A stretch of 41,043 nucleotides of DNA from Mycobacterium sp. NAZ190054 (GTDB lineage: Bacteria; Actinomycetota; Actinomycetes; Mycobacteriales; Mycobacteriaceae). Below the pieces are notes generated by a model, which made no database searches, was not told the DNA's origin, and saw only the letters and a list, made by a program, of their open reading frames with translations. The stretch lies in assembly GCF_001545925.1 (NCBI RefSeq), contig NZ_LMVQ01000113.1, positions 1-41,043 on the forward strand, read 5' to 3'. A program made the translations under genes and the position numbers. Shown here in pieces: positions 8,465 through 17,592 of this stretch. Every line of letters begins with the position of its first letter. Within the stretch, counting starts at the first letter, position 1.

Positions 8465-8983
8465 ATGGACCTGGTTGTCGGGCGCGTCGTCAAAGCGCAC
8501 GGCGTCACGGGCGAACTGTCCGTCGAGGTCCGCACCGACGACCCCGAGAACCGTTTCGTTCCGGGGGCCGTGCTGCGCGGCCGGCCGTCGCGAGGCGGTG
8601 CCGAACGCGACTACGTCATCGAATCGGTGCGTCCCCACGGTGACCGCATGCTGGTGCGACTGGCGGGCGTCGCCGACCGGGACACCGCCGACGCGCTGCG
8701 CGGCACGCTGTTCCTCGTCGACTCGGCGGACCTGCCGCCGATCGAGGACCCCGACGAGTTCTACGACCATCAGCTCGAGGGCATGGTGGTGGCCACCACC
8801 GACGGACGGTCCGTGGGCACGGTGGCCGAGGTGTTGCACACCGCGGCGGGCGAACTGCTCGCCGTCCGTGACGCCGACGGCGCCGAGGTGCTGGTGCCGT
8901 TCGTGTCGGCGATCGTGGTGTCGGTGTCGTTGGCGGACAACGCGATCGAGATCGACCCTCCCGAGGGTCTGCTCGACCTCTGA
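8465..8983 (+). CDS. rimM: Ribosome maturation factor RimM
   Basis: RimM assists maturation of the 30S head and binds S19. The 172 residues contain the N-terminal RimM beta-barrel ([20 protein letters not shown]) and the C-terminal PRC-barrel, recognisable by [13 protein letters not shown] and by [14 protein letters not shown] near the end. Length and order are normal. ATG 8465 lies 11 bases after the khpA stop. trmD starts 13 bases downstream. Confidence 0.97.
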   Translation: MDLVVGRVVKAHGVTGELSVEVRTDDPENRFVPGAVLRGRPSRGGAERDYVIESVRPHGDRMLVRLAGVADRDTADALRGTLFLVDSADLPPIEDPDEFYDHQLEGMVVATTDGRSVGTVAEVLHTAAGELLAVRDADGAEVLVPFVSAIVVSVSLADNAIEIDPPEGLLDL

Positions 8984-8996
8984 GGATGCAGAGCCC

Positions 8997-9695
8997 GTGA
9001 ACATTGATGTCGTCACCATCTTTCCCGCATTCCTGGATGCACTGCGGCAATCGTTGCCCGGCAAGGCGATCGACGCCGGGATCGTGCGGCTGGCGGTGCA
9101 CAATCTGCGTGACTGGACCCACGACGTGCACCGCTCCGTGGACGACTCGCCCTACGGCGGAGGCCCGGGGATGGTGATGAAGGCGCCGGTCTGGGGTGCC
9201 GCGCTCGACCAGATCTGTACGCCCGACACCCTTCTCGTGGTGCCGTCCCCGGCCGGGCGCCTGTTCGATCAGGCCACCGCGCAGCGCTGGTCGGGGGAAC
9301 GGCATCTGGTGTTCGCCTGCGGCCGCTACGAGGGCATCGATCAGCGGGTGATCGACGACGCGGCCCGGCGGATGCGGGTCGAGGAGGTCTCGATCGGCGA
9401 CTATGTGCTGCCCGGCGGTGAGTCGGCCGCGGTGGTGATGATCGAGGCGGTGGTGCGCCTGCTGCCCGATGTCCTCGGGAATCCGGCCTCCCACCAAGAC
9501 GATTCGCACTCAGAACTCGTCGGAGGCCTGCTGGAGGGGCCGAGCTACACCCGGCCGGCGAGCTGGCGCGGGCTCGACGTGCCCGAGGTGTTGCTCTCCG
9601 GTGACCACGCGCGCATCGCGGCGTGGCGACGGGACCAGGGGCTGCAGCGCACGCGCGAGCGGCGCCCCGATCTGCTCGACGGGCGGGCCGACTAG
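8997..9695 (+). CDS. trmD: tRNA (guanine-N1)-methyltransferase TrmD
   Basis: TrmD methylates G37 at N1 in tRNAs, which prevents +1 frameshifting. The 232-residue SPOUT enzyme starts at GTG 8997 with [20 protein letters not shown]. The trefoil-knot SAM site is visible in [20 protein letters not shown] and [13 protein letters not shown]. The longer in-frame reading starting inside rimM is out of frame with RimM and is not real. Its TAG stop overlaps by 4 bases the stop of the convergent lppW-like gene. Confidence 0.97.
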   Translation: MNIDVVTIFPAFLDALRQSLPGKAIDAGIVRLAVHNLRDWTHDVHRSVDDSPYGGGPGMVMKAPVWGAALDQICTPDTLLVVPSPAGRLFDQATAQRWSGERHLVFACGRYEGIDQRVIDDAARRMRVEEVSIGDYVLPGGESAAVVMIEAVVRLLPDVLGNPASHQDDSHSELVGGLLEGPSYTRPASWRGLDVPEVLLSGDHARIAAWRRDQGLQRTRERRPDLLDGRAD

Positions 9696-10630
9696 ATCCG
9701 GCCGCCGGGGAACATCGCCTTGACGGCGTCGGTGATGGTCCGGCGCGCCACCTCGTCGTCGGCCGCCTGCATCGACCCGATCACCATCACGTAGCGCCGG
9801 TCGGTGCCCACGACACCGGTCGACAGGTGCATCCAGTCGGCGCCGACGCAACACATCCAGCCCTGTTTGACTGCGACCGGTTCGTTGAACAAGCCCTCCG
9901 GGATGCCGAACCGCTGCGGATACACGCCGCCGGGCACCATCCCGTCCGGCGCCGTCGGCGTCGACGCGGCGAGGTTGGACAGCATGATGTTCACCTGTTC
10001 GGGCGGCAGGCCGCCGGCGCCGGAGAGCAGCATGTCGTAGTAACGGACGAGGTCGGTGGCGGTGCTGATGGTGTTGAACCACCGTCCGTTGCCCGGCCGG
10101 CGCGTCGACGAGAGCCCGTAGCGCTCGACCACCCGGTCGACGATCGCGGATCCGCCGCTGCGGTTCCAGAACACCTCGGCGGCGCTGTCGTCGGACGACC
10201 TCAGCATCACATCGAGGGAGTCGCGGTCCTCGGCGGACAACTCGGTCTGCCCTTCGGCGACCTGCAGCAGCAGGTCGTCGGCGATGAACAACTTGACCAC
10301 CGATGCGATGGCGATCGTCATGCCGTTTCCGTTGGTCACCAGCTGGCCGGTGTTGCGGTCCAGCACCGCGGCGGTGATCTCGGCGCCGGCCTCGGCGGCC
10401 TGCGCGGTCGCTTGAACAGCGCGGTCGCCCAACCCGGTGAAGGCGGCAGGCGGTGCGTCGGGCGGAGCTTCGGGAAGCGGGGCCAGGGTGCCGAGCGGGG
10501 CGACGACCGTGAGGTGCGGGCCCTGCGAGACCGGTGGAGCGGTGTTGCCCATCGCCGTGCACCCGACCGCGGTCGCCGCGGCGACGGTCAGTGCGGCGGT
10601 GGTCTTGAACAGCCGTGACGGCCGTCGCAT
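9692..10630 (-). CDS. lppW: Lipoprotein LppW (serine beta-lactamase-like fold)
   Basis: A 312-residue exported lipoprotein. The signal peptide ends in a lipobox AVGC with the lipidated Cys at about residue 24. The mature part resembles a beta-lactamase/penicillin-binding fold with altered motifs: SVVK (SxxK-like) in [18 protein letters not shown] in place of SDN, and KQG in place of KTG. Catalysis is therefore uncertain. Position and opposite orientation match Rv2905 (lppW). ATG 10630 follows GGAGGAAG on the minus strand. It converges on trmD and diverges from rplS across 307 bases. Confidence 0.88.
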   Translation of the reverse strand: MRRPSRLFKTTAALTVAAATAVGCTAMGNTAPPVSQGPHLTVVAPLGTLAPLPEAPPDAPPAAFTGLGDRAVQATAQAAEAGAEITAAVLDRNTGQLVTNGNGMTIAIASVVKLFIADDLLLQVAEGQTELSAEDRDSLDVMLRSSDDSAAEVFWNRSGGSAIVDRVVERYGLSSTRRPGNGRWFNTISTATDLVRYYDMLLSGAGGLPPEQVNIMLSNLAASTPTAPDGMVPGGVYPQRFGIPEGLFNEPVAVKQGWMCCVGADWMHLSTGVVGTDRRYVMVIGSMQAADDEVARRTITDAVKAMFPGGRI

Positions 10631-10795
10631 CGCGCTTCCTCCAGAATGTGTGGGCCGACGCCGTCCCCCGAATCCGGACAGCGTCCCGTGGCTGCCTGGT
10701 AGAGCCAGGGTAGCTGTTCTGGATCCTCGGCGCCTGCCGCGAACCCGACGTGGGCCGCGGGGGATGGCCACCGGATTTCGGGGATGGGGGCTGCG

Positions 10796-10848
10796 TCTGG
10801 CACAATTGGGCAGTTGTCTGTGCACGGCAGGTACGCCCCACGCCGCAC
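10796..10848 (+). promoter_or_regulatory. rplS promoter/leader element with bulged hairpin
   Basis: TCTGGCACAAT at 10796-10806 and the following GGGC, TGTC and ACGGC blocks align with the rpsP leader over 32 positions, with 27 identities, one gap, and only transitions as mismatches. CACAAT (10801-10806) is a plausible -10. A hairpin follows in the same place as in rpsP: GTGCACGGC (10820-10828) pairs with GCCGCAC (10842-10848), with CA bulged. The rest of the 307-base gap between lppW and rplS (10631-10937) shows nothing else beyond an AAGGAAG ribosome-binding site at 10923-10929. Confidence 0.5.
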
Positions 10849-10937
10849 GACCCGCCAAGACGTCCGAAACCCCATCGGTTGCGTGCGCGTCATCACGACG
10901 CCGACACGGAGCCGCGAACAGCAAGGAAGTGTCACCG

Positions 10938-11279
10938 ATGAACACGCTGGATTTCGTCGACCAGTCGTCGTTGCGTGACGATGTCCCGGCCTTCGGCCCC
11001 GGAGACACCGTCAACGTCCACGTGAAGGTCATCGAGGGCTCCAAGGAACGCATCCAGGTCTTCAAGGGTGTCGTCATCCGCCGTCAGGGTGGCGGGGTCC
11101 GCGAGACCTTCACGGTGCGGAAGGAGAGCTACGGCGTCGGCGTCGAGCGCACCTTCCCCGTGCATTCGCCCAACATCGATCACATCGACGTCGTCTCCCG
11201 CGGCGACGTGCGCCGCGCGAAGCTGTACTACCTGCGCGAGCTGCGCGGCAAGAAAGCGAAGATCAAGGAAAAGCGCTGA
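10938..11279 (+). CDS. rplS: 50S ribosomal protein L19
   Basis: L19 sits at the 30S-50S interface. The 113 residues begin [20 protein letters not shown] and contain the conserved [40 protein letters not shown] and [20 protein letters not shown] blocks. ATG 10938 is chosen by homology; the frame is open far upstream across the promoter region, which is not coding. It heads the rplS-lepB-rnhB-DUF2469 group, as Rv2904c does in M. tuberculosis. Confidence 0.97.
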   Translation: MNTLDFVDQSSLRDDVPAFGPGDTVNVHVKVIEGSKERIQVFKGVVIRRQGGGVRETFTVRKESYGVGVERTFPVHSPNIDHIDVVSRGDVRRAKLYYLRELRGKKAKIKEKR

Positions 11280-11286
11280 CGTGGCG

Positions 11287-11313
11287 CACCGCGCCGGCCG
11301 TGTCGGCGCGGTG
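11287..11313 (+). terminator. 10-bp GC stem-loop between rplS and lepB
   Basis: CACCGCGCCG (11287-11296) pairs perfectly with CGGCGCGGTG (11304-11313) around a 7-base loop, starting 8 bases after the rplS stop. No T-run follows, so it would be a non-canonical terminator or an RNA-processing or stabilising stem. A -10-like element for lepB follows at once. Confidence 0.45.
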
Positions 11314-11315
11314 GC

Positions 11316-11321
11316 TACGCT
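11316..11321 (+). promoter_or_regulatory. Candidate -10 for leaderless lepB transcript
   Basis: TACGCT fits TANNNT and ends 6 bases before GTG 11328. No ribosome-binding site precedes this GTG. lepB could thus have its own leaderless promoter just after the rplS stem-loop. Confidence 0.4.
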
Positions 11322-11327
11322 GATGCC

Positions 11328-12179
11328 GTGACATCCGCTTCCGACCCCTCAGGGCCTACGGGACCAACCGATCCCGACGATTCCTCCGCCGAGCGCACGC
11401 TCGAAAAGCCTGATCCCGTCGACGCGGTGGACGAGGAGAAGCCGGGCAAGAAGAAGCGTGGCGCCGTGCGCGAGGCGGCGATCCTCATCAGCATCGCGCT
11501 GGTGCTGTACTACGTGATGCTGACGTTCATCGCGCGTCCGTACCTGATCCCGTCGGAGTCAATGGAGCCGACCCTGCACGGCTGCAACGGGTGTGTGGGC
11601 GACCGGATCATGGTCGACAAGATGACCTACCGGTTCGCCTCGCCCCAGCCCGGCGACGTCGTGGTGTTCAAGGGCCCGCCCAACTGGAGCATCGGCTACC
11701 AGTCGATCCGCTCGGACAACACCGCGATCCGCTGGGTGCAGAACGCGTTGTCGGTCGTCGGTTTCGTGCCGCCGGACCAGAACGATCTGGTGAAGCGGAT
11801 CATCGCCGTCGGCGGGCAGACCGTGCAGTGCCGGGTGGACACCGGGCTGACGGTCGACGGCAATCCGCTCGACGAGCCCTACCTCGATCCGCAGACGATG
11901 ATGGCCGATCCCGCGGTGTACCCGTGTCTGGGCAACGAGTTCGGCCCGGTGACCGTGCCCGAGGGCAGGCTGTGGGTGATGGGGGACAACCGCACCCATT
12001 CGGCCGACTCCCGCACGCACTGCACCAACGTGCCCGCCGACGCGCAGCGCGGTCTGTTGTGCACCGGTGACCCGACGGCCGGGACGATCCCGGAGGAGAA
12101 TGTCATCGGTAAGGCCCGGTTCATCGCCTGGCCGCCGGGGCGGTGGGGCGGCGTGAGCTCGGTGAACCCGCAGACATAA
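11328..12179 (+). CDS. lepB: Signal peptidase I
   Basis: LepB removes signal peptides from Sec- and Tat-exported proteins using a Ser/Lys dyad. The 283 residues start with a charged cytosolic tail of about 48 residues ending in KKKR. One membrane helix follows ([19 protein letters not shown], about 50-68). The catalytic Ser78 lies in [10 protein letters not shown] and Lys156 in [11 protein letters not shown], and the box E motif is [11 protein letters not shown]. Two Cys pairs in the periplasmic part (CNGC, and others further on) are unremarkable for the family. The start is GTG. It precedes rnhB by 16 bases. Confidence 0.96.
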   Translation: MTSASDPSGPTGPTDPDDSSAERTLEKPDPVDAVDEEKPGKKKRGAVREAAILISIALVLYYVMLTFIARPYLIPSESMEPTLHGCNGCVGDRIMVDKMTYRFASPQPGDVVVFKGPPNWSIGYQSIRSDNTAIRWVQNALSVVGFVPPDQNDLVKRIIAVGGQTVQCRVDTGLTVDGNPLDEPYLDPQTMMADPAVYPCLGNEFGPVTVPEGRLWVMGDNRTHSADSRTHCTNVPADAQRGLLCTGDPTAGTIPEENVIGKARFIAWPPGRWGGVSSVNPQT

Positions 12180-12195
12180 CGGGAGGCATGGACTT

Positions 12196-12945
12196 TTGCC
12201 TGCTGCTTGGCCTCCGAGGACGGTCATCCGCAGATCGTCCGGCCTGCGCACCCTGGAATCGGCGTTGTACCGGGCCGGCCTGGGGCCGGTGGCCGGCGTC
12301 GACGAGGTCGGGCGTGGAGCCTGCGCCGGGCCGCTGGTCGTGGCGGCGTGCGTGCTCGGCCCGAACCGGCTGGAGAGCCTGTCGGCCCTCGACGACTCCA
12401 AGAAGCTCAACGAGGCCGAACGGGAGCGGCTGTTTCCGCTGATCCGCCGCTACGCGCTGGCCTATCACGTGGTGTTCATCCCGTCGGAGGAGGTCGATCG
12501 GCGGGGCGTGCACGTGGCCAACATCGAGGGGATGCGCCGCGCGGTCGCCGGGTTGTCGGTGCGCCCCGGGTACGTGCTGTCGGACGGTTTCCGGGTGCCG
12601 GGGCTGCCGATGCCGTCACTGCCGGTGATCGGCGGTGACGCCGCCGCGGCGTGTATCGCCGCGGCGAGTGTGTTGGCGAAGGTCAGCCGGGACCGGTTGA
12701 TGGTCGCCATGGAGGACGAGCATCCGGGGTACGGTTTCGCCGAGCACAAGGGATACAGCACGCGCGCCCACAGCGCGGCGCTGTCCCGGCTCGGGCCGAG
12801 CCGTCAGCACCGGTATTCGTTCATCAACGTGCGGCGACTGGTGGTCGACGGGGAACCCGAGGAACATGCAGAACTGGTGTGCGGGAAAATACCCGTGGAC
12901 ATGCCGATGAACGGCGATCTACCCGAAGGACAGCTGAGCCGATGA
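12196..12945 (+). CDS. rnhB: Ribonuclease HII
   Basis: RNase HII cleaves the RNA strand of RNA/DNA hybrids and initiates removal of single ribonucleotides misincorporated in DNA. The 249 residues contain [18 protein letters not shown] (two catalytic acids), LDDSKKL, SDGF and [20 protein letters not shown], so the DEDD set is present. The start is the rare TTG at 12196, chosen because it gives the conserved N-terminus WPPRTVIR and lies 9 bases after GGGAGG. The nearby ATG at 12188 is out of frame. The last codons overlap the start of the DUF2469 gene (ATGA). Confidence 0.94.
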   Translation: MPAAWPPRTVIRRSSGLRTLESALYRAGLGPVAGVDEVGRGACAGPLVVAACVLGPNRLESLSALDDSKKLNEAERERLFPLIRRYALAYHVVFIPSEEVDRRGVHVANIEGMRRAVAGLSVRPGYVLSDGFRVPGLPMPSLPVIGGDAAAACIAAASVLAKVSRDRLMVAMEDEHPGYGFAEHKGYSTRAHSAALSRLGPSRQHRYSFINVRRLVVDGEPEEHAELVCGKIPVDMPMNGDLPEGQLSR

Positions 12946-13247
12946 GTGCCGAAGATCTCGAGAAGTACGAAACCGAGATGGAGCTCTCGCTCTACCGCGA
13001 GTACAAGGACATCGTCGGTCAGTTCAGCTATGTGGTCGAGACCGAGCGGCGGTTCTACCTGGCCAACAGTGTCGAGATGATCCCCCGCAACGCCGACGGC
13101 GAGGTGTACTTCGAACTGCGGCTCGGTGACGCCTGGGTCTGGGACATGTACCGGCCGGCGCGCTTCGTCAAGCAGGTCCGGGTGATCACGTTCAAGGACG
13201 TCAACATCGAAGAGGTCGACAAACCCGAACTGCGGCTTCCGGAGTAG
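12942..13247 (+). CDS. DUF2469 family protein (Rv2901c-like)
   Basis: A 101-residue conserved actinobacterial protein: [20 protein letters not shown], then a mixed alpha/beta core rich in aromatic and acidic residues ([19 protein letters not shown]). It matches Rv2901c and is nearly always next to rnhB. The function is unknown to me; the constant link with rnhB and lepB suggests a housekeeping role. The start overlaps the rnhB stop (ATGA), so translation is probably coupled. It marks the end of the conserved core; the next gene begins on the other strand with no spacer. Confidence 0.9.
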   Translation: MSAEDLEKYETEMELSLYREYKDIVGQFSYVVETERRFYLANSVEMIPRNADGEVYFELRLGDAWVWDMYRPARFVKQVRVITFKDVNIEEVDKPELRLPE

Positions 13248-13763
13248 TCAGCCGATCCGGGTCAGCGTGAACGGCATCCGGATGTTGAGCGACCGGTTCA
13301 CCCCGCACGCCCCACTCGGCCCGATGATCTGATCCCAGCCGGTGAGCCGGTCATGGCGGTCGGGTGCGTCGAGACGCTCGGCCCAGAACGTGAAGGTCTG
13401 CTCACCCGGTGCGGTGGTACCGTCCGGGCACCGCTGCCACCCCTCGACGACGTGTGCCGCCTTCCACCGTTGGCTCTGATACACCAGCTCCGCGGTCCAG
13501 CCCTGGTCGCTGACCACCGTTCCGGTGCAGTCCTGGAACGTGGTGCACGACGACGTCACGGTCCAGGTGGCCACCACGTCGTCCCGGTAGACCATGATCT
13601 CGTTCGTCTTGGCCCACAAACCGTCCGACCGTGCCGAGAACGTGCCGTTGAGTGCCACCTCGGCCACCCCGTGCGCCCACGGGGCGCTGCAGAGGGACGA
13701 CGCCGCGGCGACGAGCGCGCAGCCCGCGGCGCGCGCGCAGCGGTTCAGGGCTGTGCCGGCCAC
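13248..13763 (-). CDS. Conserved exported protein at end of mce operon
   Basis: A 171-residue secreted protein of unknown function. It starts with a hydrophobic, Ala/Cys-rich signal sequence (CARAAGCALVAAASSL) likely cut after AHG near residue 31. The mature part has a repeated NGTFSARSDGLWAKTNE / VVATWTVTSSC beta-rich pattern and six or so Cys that could form disulfides. The GTG start at 13763 lies inside the end of mceF (19-base overlap) in another frame, so it is translated from the same mRNA. Small secreted proteins after mceF are common in mce operons. It ends with zero spacing from the convergent DUF2469 gene. Confidence 0.75.
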   Translation of the reverse strand: MAGTALNRCARAAGCALVAAASSLCSAPWAHGVAEVALNGTFSARSDGLWAKTNEIMVYRDDVVATWTVTSSCTTFQDCTGTVVSDQGWTAELVYQSQRWKAAHVVEGWQRCPDGTTAPGEQTFTFWAERLDAPDRHDRLTGWDQIIGPSGACGVNRSLNIRMPFTLTRIG

Positions 13764-15164
13764 ACCAGGTCCTTCCAGCTTTCGGCGGGCGACGCGAGGT
13801 CGGTCTGCTGCTGGACCGAACCGTCGGCCGTGGCGACCCGGCCGGTCACGGGGTCGTAGGTCGCGACCGCGGCCGGCGGGGGGAAGATGTGCTCGTCTCC
13901 GGTGACCCTGTCGTCGAGGGGCACGCCCTGACCGACGAGGTTCGGGTCGAACGGGGACGGACCCAACGCGTGCGGGCGGGCGGCGAGCGGCTGAAAAACC
14001 TTGTCGCTCTTGCACAGTTCGACGGTCGGCGCATACTTTCCGGGGGCGTCCATGCAGGGGAAGTTGCGTGCCCCGCGCACCGCGATCGGGGAGTCCTGGG
14101 GCAGTTTGCAGTACAGGCCGTCGGGGGTGTCGATGGTGGTGGTGTCGGCGGGCGAACGCCAGGCCGACGGGGGTAGGAACCCGACGGTGCACGCCGGCGG
14201 GTCGTCGACGGAGATGCGGAAGTCTCCGACCGGGATACCGGTCGCGTTGTTGGCGCCGACCGCGGATTGGTAGAACGCCGACGCGGGGGGGTAGCAGCAC
14301 GAGTAGTTGTTCGAGGCCCGGCCGGTAGGTCAGCGCAACCTGTCCGAGCGAGGTGAGGTTGGCCAACAGGATCGGCAGCGTCGGCCGGACCTGCTCGAGA
14401 AGCTGTGAAACCTCCTGTGCTGCACCGGATCCTGTGGTGATGAGGTGGCGGATCTCAGGGTCGCGGACCACCAGCTGCCGGCTGACCGCAGCCAGCCGGG
14501 CCGACCATGTGGCCAGTGCGTCGGCGCCGGCGACCTGCCCGTCGAGCACCGGTGCGGTGTCCTCGATCAGCGCCGAGGTGCGGTCGGCGACCGCGTCGGT
14601 ATCCCGCGCGATCCGCGAGGTGGACTCCACCAGGGTCTGCAGGTCGTAGCCGGCGCCGTCGAACGCGGTGAAGGACTCGTCGAGCAGCCTGCCCAGCCGG
14701 TCTTTCGGGATGCTGGTGACCAGCGCGCTCAGATGGTCCATCATCGGGGCGACCCGCTGCGGCACCGTCACGGCCGATGCCGGGATCACCGCGCCGTCGT
14801 GGAGGTAGGGCCCGGAGCGGCTGCGTGGTTGGAGGTCCACGTACTGTTCACCGACCGCCGAGACGCTGCGCACCTCGGCCTGCAGGTCCGCCGGGACCTG
14901 CGGTGAACTCGCCAGGGACAGCGTCGCGACGGCGCCGTCGCGGTCGACGTCCACGGCGGTGACCTTGCCGACCTGCACGCCGCGATAGGTGACGTTGGCG
15001 AACCGGTACAGGCCGCCGGCCTCGGGCAAGCGCAGCGAGACCTCGATGCGCGCCACCCCGAGCAGGGTGGGTACCCGGAGGTATTGCACCACCATCAGCG
15101 AGATGCCGACGACGGCGGCGACGGTGAAGAGCACCAACTGAACTCGGACCAGGCGCGTCAGCAT
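13745..15164 (-). CDS. Mce family protein, sixth position (MceF-like), frameshifted
   Basis: This is the sixth subunit of a mycobacterial Mce lipid-import complex. The N-terminal membrane helix (LVLFTVAAVVGISLMVVQYL) precedes the MlaD/MCE domain (about residues 35-115, with YRGVQVGKVTAVDVD) and a helical domain. In frame one the family sequence is lost after LEQLLVLLPP. It resumes in another frame as ASAFYQSAVGANNATGIPV and runs to a stop at 13745. The break lies in a run of seven C on the coding strand (14285-14291); removing one restores a 472-residue protein. This is either a sequencing error or a real pseudogene. The start overlaps the MceE stop (ATGA). Confidence 0.85.
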
Positions 15165-16321
15165 CAGCCACCACCTGTGGGCAGGCGGTCGGGTCCCATC
15201 ACCCCGGGCGGTGGCGCCACCGCCTCGCCCAGCGGGTTCTTCGAGTAGAACGTCTCGTAGCCGGGATCGCCGGGCGCCGGTACCAGTGGTGCGTTCTCGT
15301 CACCGAAGGATGTGCCGGCCAGGAGCCCGCGTTTGAATCGCCCCAGGTTCAGGTCGACGGTGACGAACAAGTTCATGTAGTCGCCGCGGATGCCGCGGTC
15401 GATGATGTTCTGGTTCATCGGGAACGTCAGCGCGTACCCGAGGCCGGTGTCGATGTCGGGTCCGATGTCGGCGAGGGCTCGGAACACCGGTTCCAGATTC
15501 GTGAGGTTGGCGACCACATCGCTCTGGACCGTGTCGATCACGCGGGTCGCGGCGTTGCTGAACCTGCGCAGCGCGTCGAGAGCTTCGACGAAGCGGGGCC
15601 GCTCGCGAAGCAGTGCGTCCAGAGCGGGCGGCAGGTCGCGCAAGGCCCGGGTGAGGATGTCGCGCTCGCCGGCCAACGTCGCGGAGAACCGGTTCAGTTC
15701 GGTGATCGTGGCGATGATGTCGTCGACCTGGGCATCGAGTGCGCCGACGAAGGTGTCGAGTCTTCCCAGCAGTTCCCGGATGTCGTTCTGGCGTCCGGTG
15801 AACACGTCGTTGAAGGAATGGATCACCTCGCCGATCTGCCCCAGACCGCCGGCGGTGACCACCGCGGACAGCGCTGCGAGCGTCTGTTCGGTCGACGGGT
15901 AGGTCGACGAGCGATTCAGCCCGATGGTGGAGCCCGGCGCCAACACCCCGATCGGGGGCTCACCGACGGCCGGGGCGAGTTCGAGGTGCATCGAGCCGAG
16001 CAGACTGGTCTGGCCGACAGCGGCGACGGCATTGCCGGGGATGCCGACGCCCGGTCTGACCCGTATCTTCACCTCGGCGTGCCGGTCGACTATCCCGATG
16101 CTGCCGATGCTGCCGACCACGACATCGTCGATGAGCACCGGTGAATTCGGTTCCAACGTGCCGACATTGACGAGCTCCACGGTGTAGGTGGATGCGGTGT
16201 CCTCTCGGCCGGCGGTGCCGGGCAGCGGTAACGAGTTGACGCCCTGGAAGCTGCAGGCCGTGACGCTGGTCAACACCGACACCGCCGCGAGCGCGCGGCG
16301 CCCCGCGGCCACGGGTGTCAC
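15164..16321 (-). CDS. Mce family lipoprotein, fifth position (MceE/LprK-like)
   Basis: A 385-residue lipoprotein with lipobox TAC and the lipidated Cys at residue 23. The MCE domain (about 45-125; VLIDDVVVGSIGSIGIVD) is followed by a long helical region that forms the hexameric tunnel in Mce complexes. GTG 16321 overlaps the MceD stop (GTGA). The longer frame open to 16564 runs back through mceD and lacks homology, so it is rejected. The lipobox in the fifth gene is the normal MceE hallmark. Confidence 0.92.
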   Translation of the reverse strand: MTPVAAGRRALAAVSVLTSVTACSFQGVNSLPLPGTAGREDTASTYTVELVNVGTLEPNSPVLIDDVVVGSIGSIGIVDRHAEVKIRVRPGVGIPGNAVAAVGQTSLLGSMHLELAPAVGEPPIGVLAPGSTIGLNRSSTYPSTEQTLAALSAVVTAGGLGQIGEVIHSFNDVFTGRQNDIRELLGRLDTFVGALDAQVDDIIATITELNRFSATLAGERDILTRALRDLPPALDALLRERPRFVEALDALRRFSNAATRVIDTVQSDVVANLTNLEPVFRALADIGPDIDTGLGYALTFPMNQNIIDRGIRGDYMNLFVTVDLNLGRFKRGLLAGTSFGDENAPLVPAPGDPGYETFYSKNPLGEAVAPPPGVMGPDRLPTGGG

Positions 16322-17592
16322 GGGGCCGGCCTCTCGGCGGGCAGGAGCATCTGTGGCAAGGTCGGCGGTGATGCCTGGTAGGCCGAATCGGTGGGTGCGA
16401 TCGCCATGAATCCCGACTGGGTGCCGGGTCCTCCCGGTCGCAGGTCCTGCTCGCTGTAGATCAGCTTGCTGTCGGAGGGGACCGGGGTCAGGAGCGGGTT
16501 GACCGGGAACGGAAGGTAGTTGAAGTTCACGGTGTCCAGGCCCGGCCCCAGATACTGTGCGCACAGTTTGGCGCTCTCGGGGGCGGTGACGTTGGCCAGG
16601 GCGCCGAGCATGCCGCAGATGAACGCCGTCGGGTCAGCCATGTTGTTGAGCACGAACACCCCGCTCGCGCCGCCGGTTCGCGGATCCATCATGTTGTAGG
16701 CGTTCGCGATCGCCGACGGCGCGACGTGCAGCACCTGCTCGAGGTCGGCGCGGTGATCGACCAGGTTCTGTGTCACGTTGACCAGTCGGGTTACCTGTTC
16801 GGACGTGCGATCCCGGCTGTTCGCGATGAAGCGCCGTACCTCGTCGACCGCTTCCGAGAGGTTGACCAGTGCGGCGTCCAGGTCGCCGCGGCTGCCGTCC
16901 AGGGCGCTGGACAGAGTGGCCAACCGGTCCTGGAACTGCACGATCTGCTCGTTGCTCTGCCGCAGCACACCCACGAACGTCTGCAGGTTGCCGATGATCT
17001 CGGTGATGTCACCGCTGCCGTCGGCGAGTACCCGGCTGATCCCCGCGAGCTGGTTGAGGGCGGTGCGGAGCTTCTGTCCGTTGCCGTCCATCGCGTCTGC
17101 GGCAGTGCCGATGAAGCGGCCGACCGAACTCCTCGACACCTCGCCGGTGGGGCCGAGGTCGACGGCCAGCCTGTCCAGTTGTTCCTTGATCTCGTCCCAT
17201 TCGACGGGCACCGCGGTGCGTTCCCGGGGGATCACCTCGCCGTCACCGATGAGCGGTCCCGAACCGCCGCTCGGGGTGAGTTGGACGAACCGCGCCGAAA
17301 CCAGATTCTGCGCGACCACAACGGCTTTGGCGTCGGCGGCGACCCGTACACCGTGATCGATCCGCAAGGTGAAGACCGCCTGGGTGGTATCGGGCTCGAT
17401 CGCGGTGATGGTGCCCACCTTCACACCCGCGATGCGGACCTCGTCGCCGGGATAGATCGCGTTGGCGTTGGCGAACACCGCTCGGATCGTCGTCGGCGGG
17501 AACAGTCGCTGCACGGCGATGAACATGGTTGAGGCGCTCAGCAGCACAGCGAGGGCGCCGGCGGTCAACCGGGTCAGCGTCTTCCGTGTCAT
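16318..17592 (-). CDS. Mce family protein, fourth position (MceD-like)
   Basis: A 424-residue subunit with an N-terminal membrane anchor (LTAGALAVLLSASTMFIAV), the MCE domain (about 33-110; PGDEVRIAGVKVGTITAI), a long coiled-coil or helical part, and a Pro-rich C-terminus (PPTLPQMLLPAERPAP). Mce subunits form a heterohexamer that carries lipids or sterols across the periplasm to the inner-membrane permease. ATG 17592 overlaps the MceC stop by 4 bases, so translation is coupled through the operon. Confidence 0.92.
   Translation of the reverse strand: MTRKTLTRLTAGALAVLLSASTMFIAVQRLFPPTTIRAVFANANAIYPGDEVRIAGVKVGTITAIEPDTTQAVFTLRIDHGVRVAADAKAVVVAQNLVSARFVQLTPSGGSGPLIGDGEVIPRERTAVPVEWDEIKEQLDRLAVDLGPTGEVSRSSVGRFIGTAADAMDGNGQKLRTALNQLAGISRVLADGSGDITEIIGNLQTFVGVLRQSNEQIVQFQDRLATLSSALDGSRGDLDAALVNLSEAVDEVRRFIANSRDRTSEQVTRLVNVTQNLVDHRADLEQVLHVAPSAIANAYNMMDPRTGGASGVFVLNNMADPTAFICGMLGALANVTAPESAKLCAQYLGPGLDTVNFNYLPFPVNPLLTPVPSDSKLIYSEQDLRPGGPGTQSGFMAIAPTDSAYQASPPTLPQMLLPAERPAP

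Noticed and set aside
13248..15164. A single 638-residue protein fusing MceF with the exported protein
   Set aside because: The middle third is low-complexity Arg-rich shadow sequence. The MceF C-terminus is in another frame, and the exported protein has its own start and signal peptide.
16322..16564. N-terminal extension of the MceE-like protein
   Set aside because: It overlaps mceD, lacks homology, and would put a lipobox in the middle of the chain.
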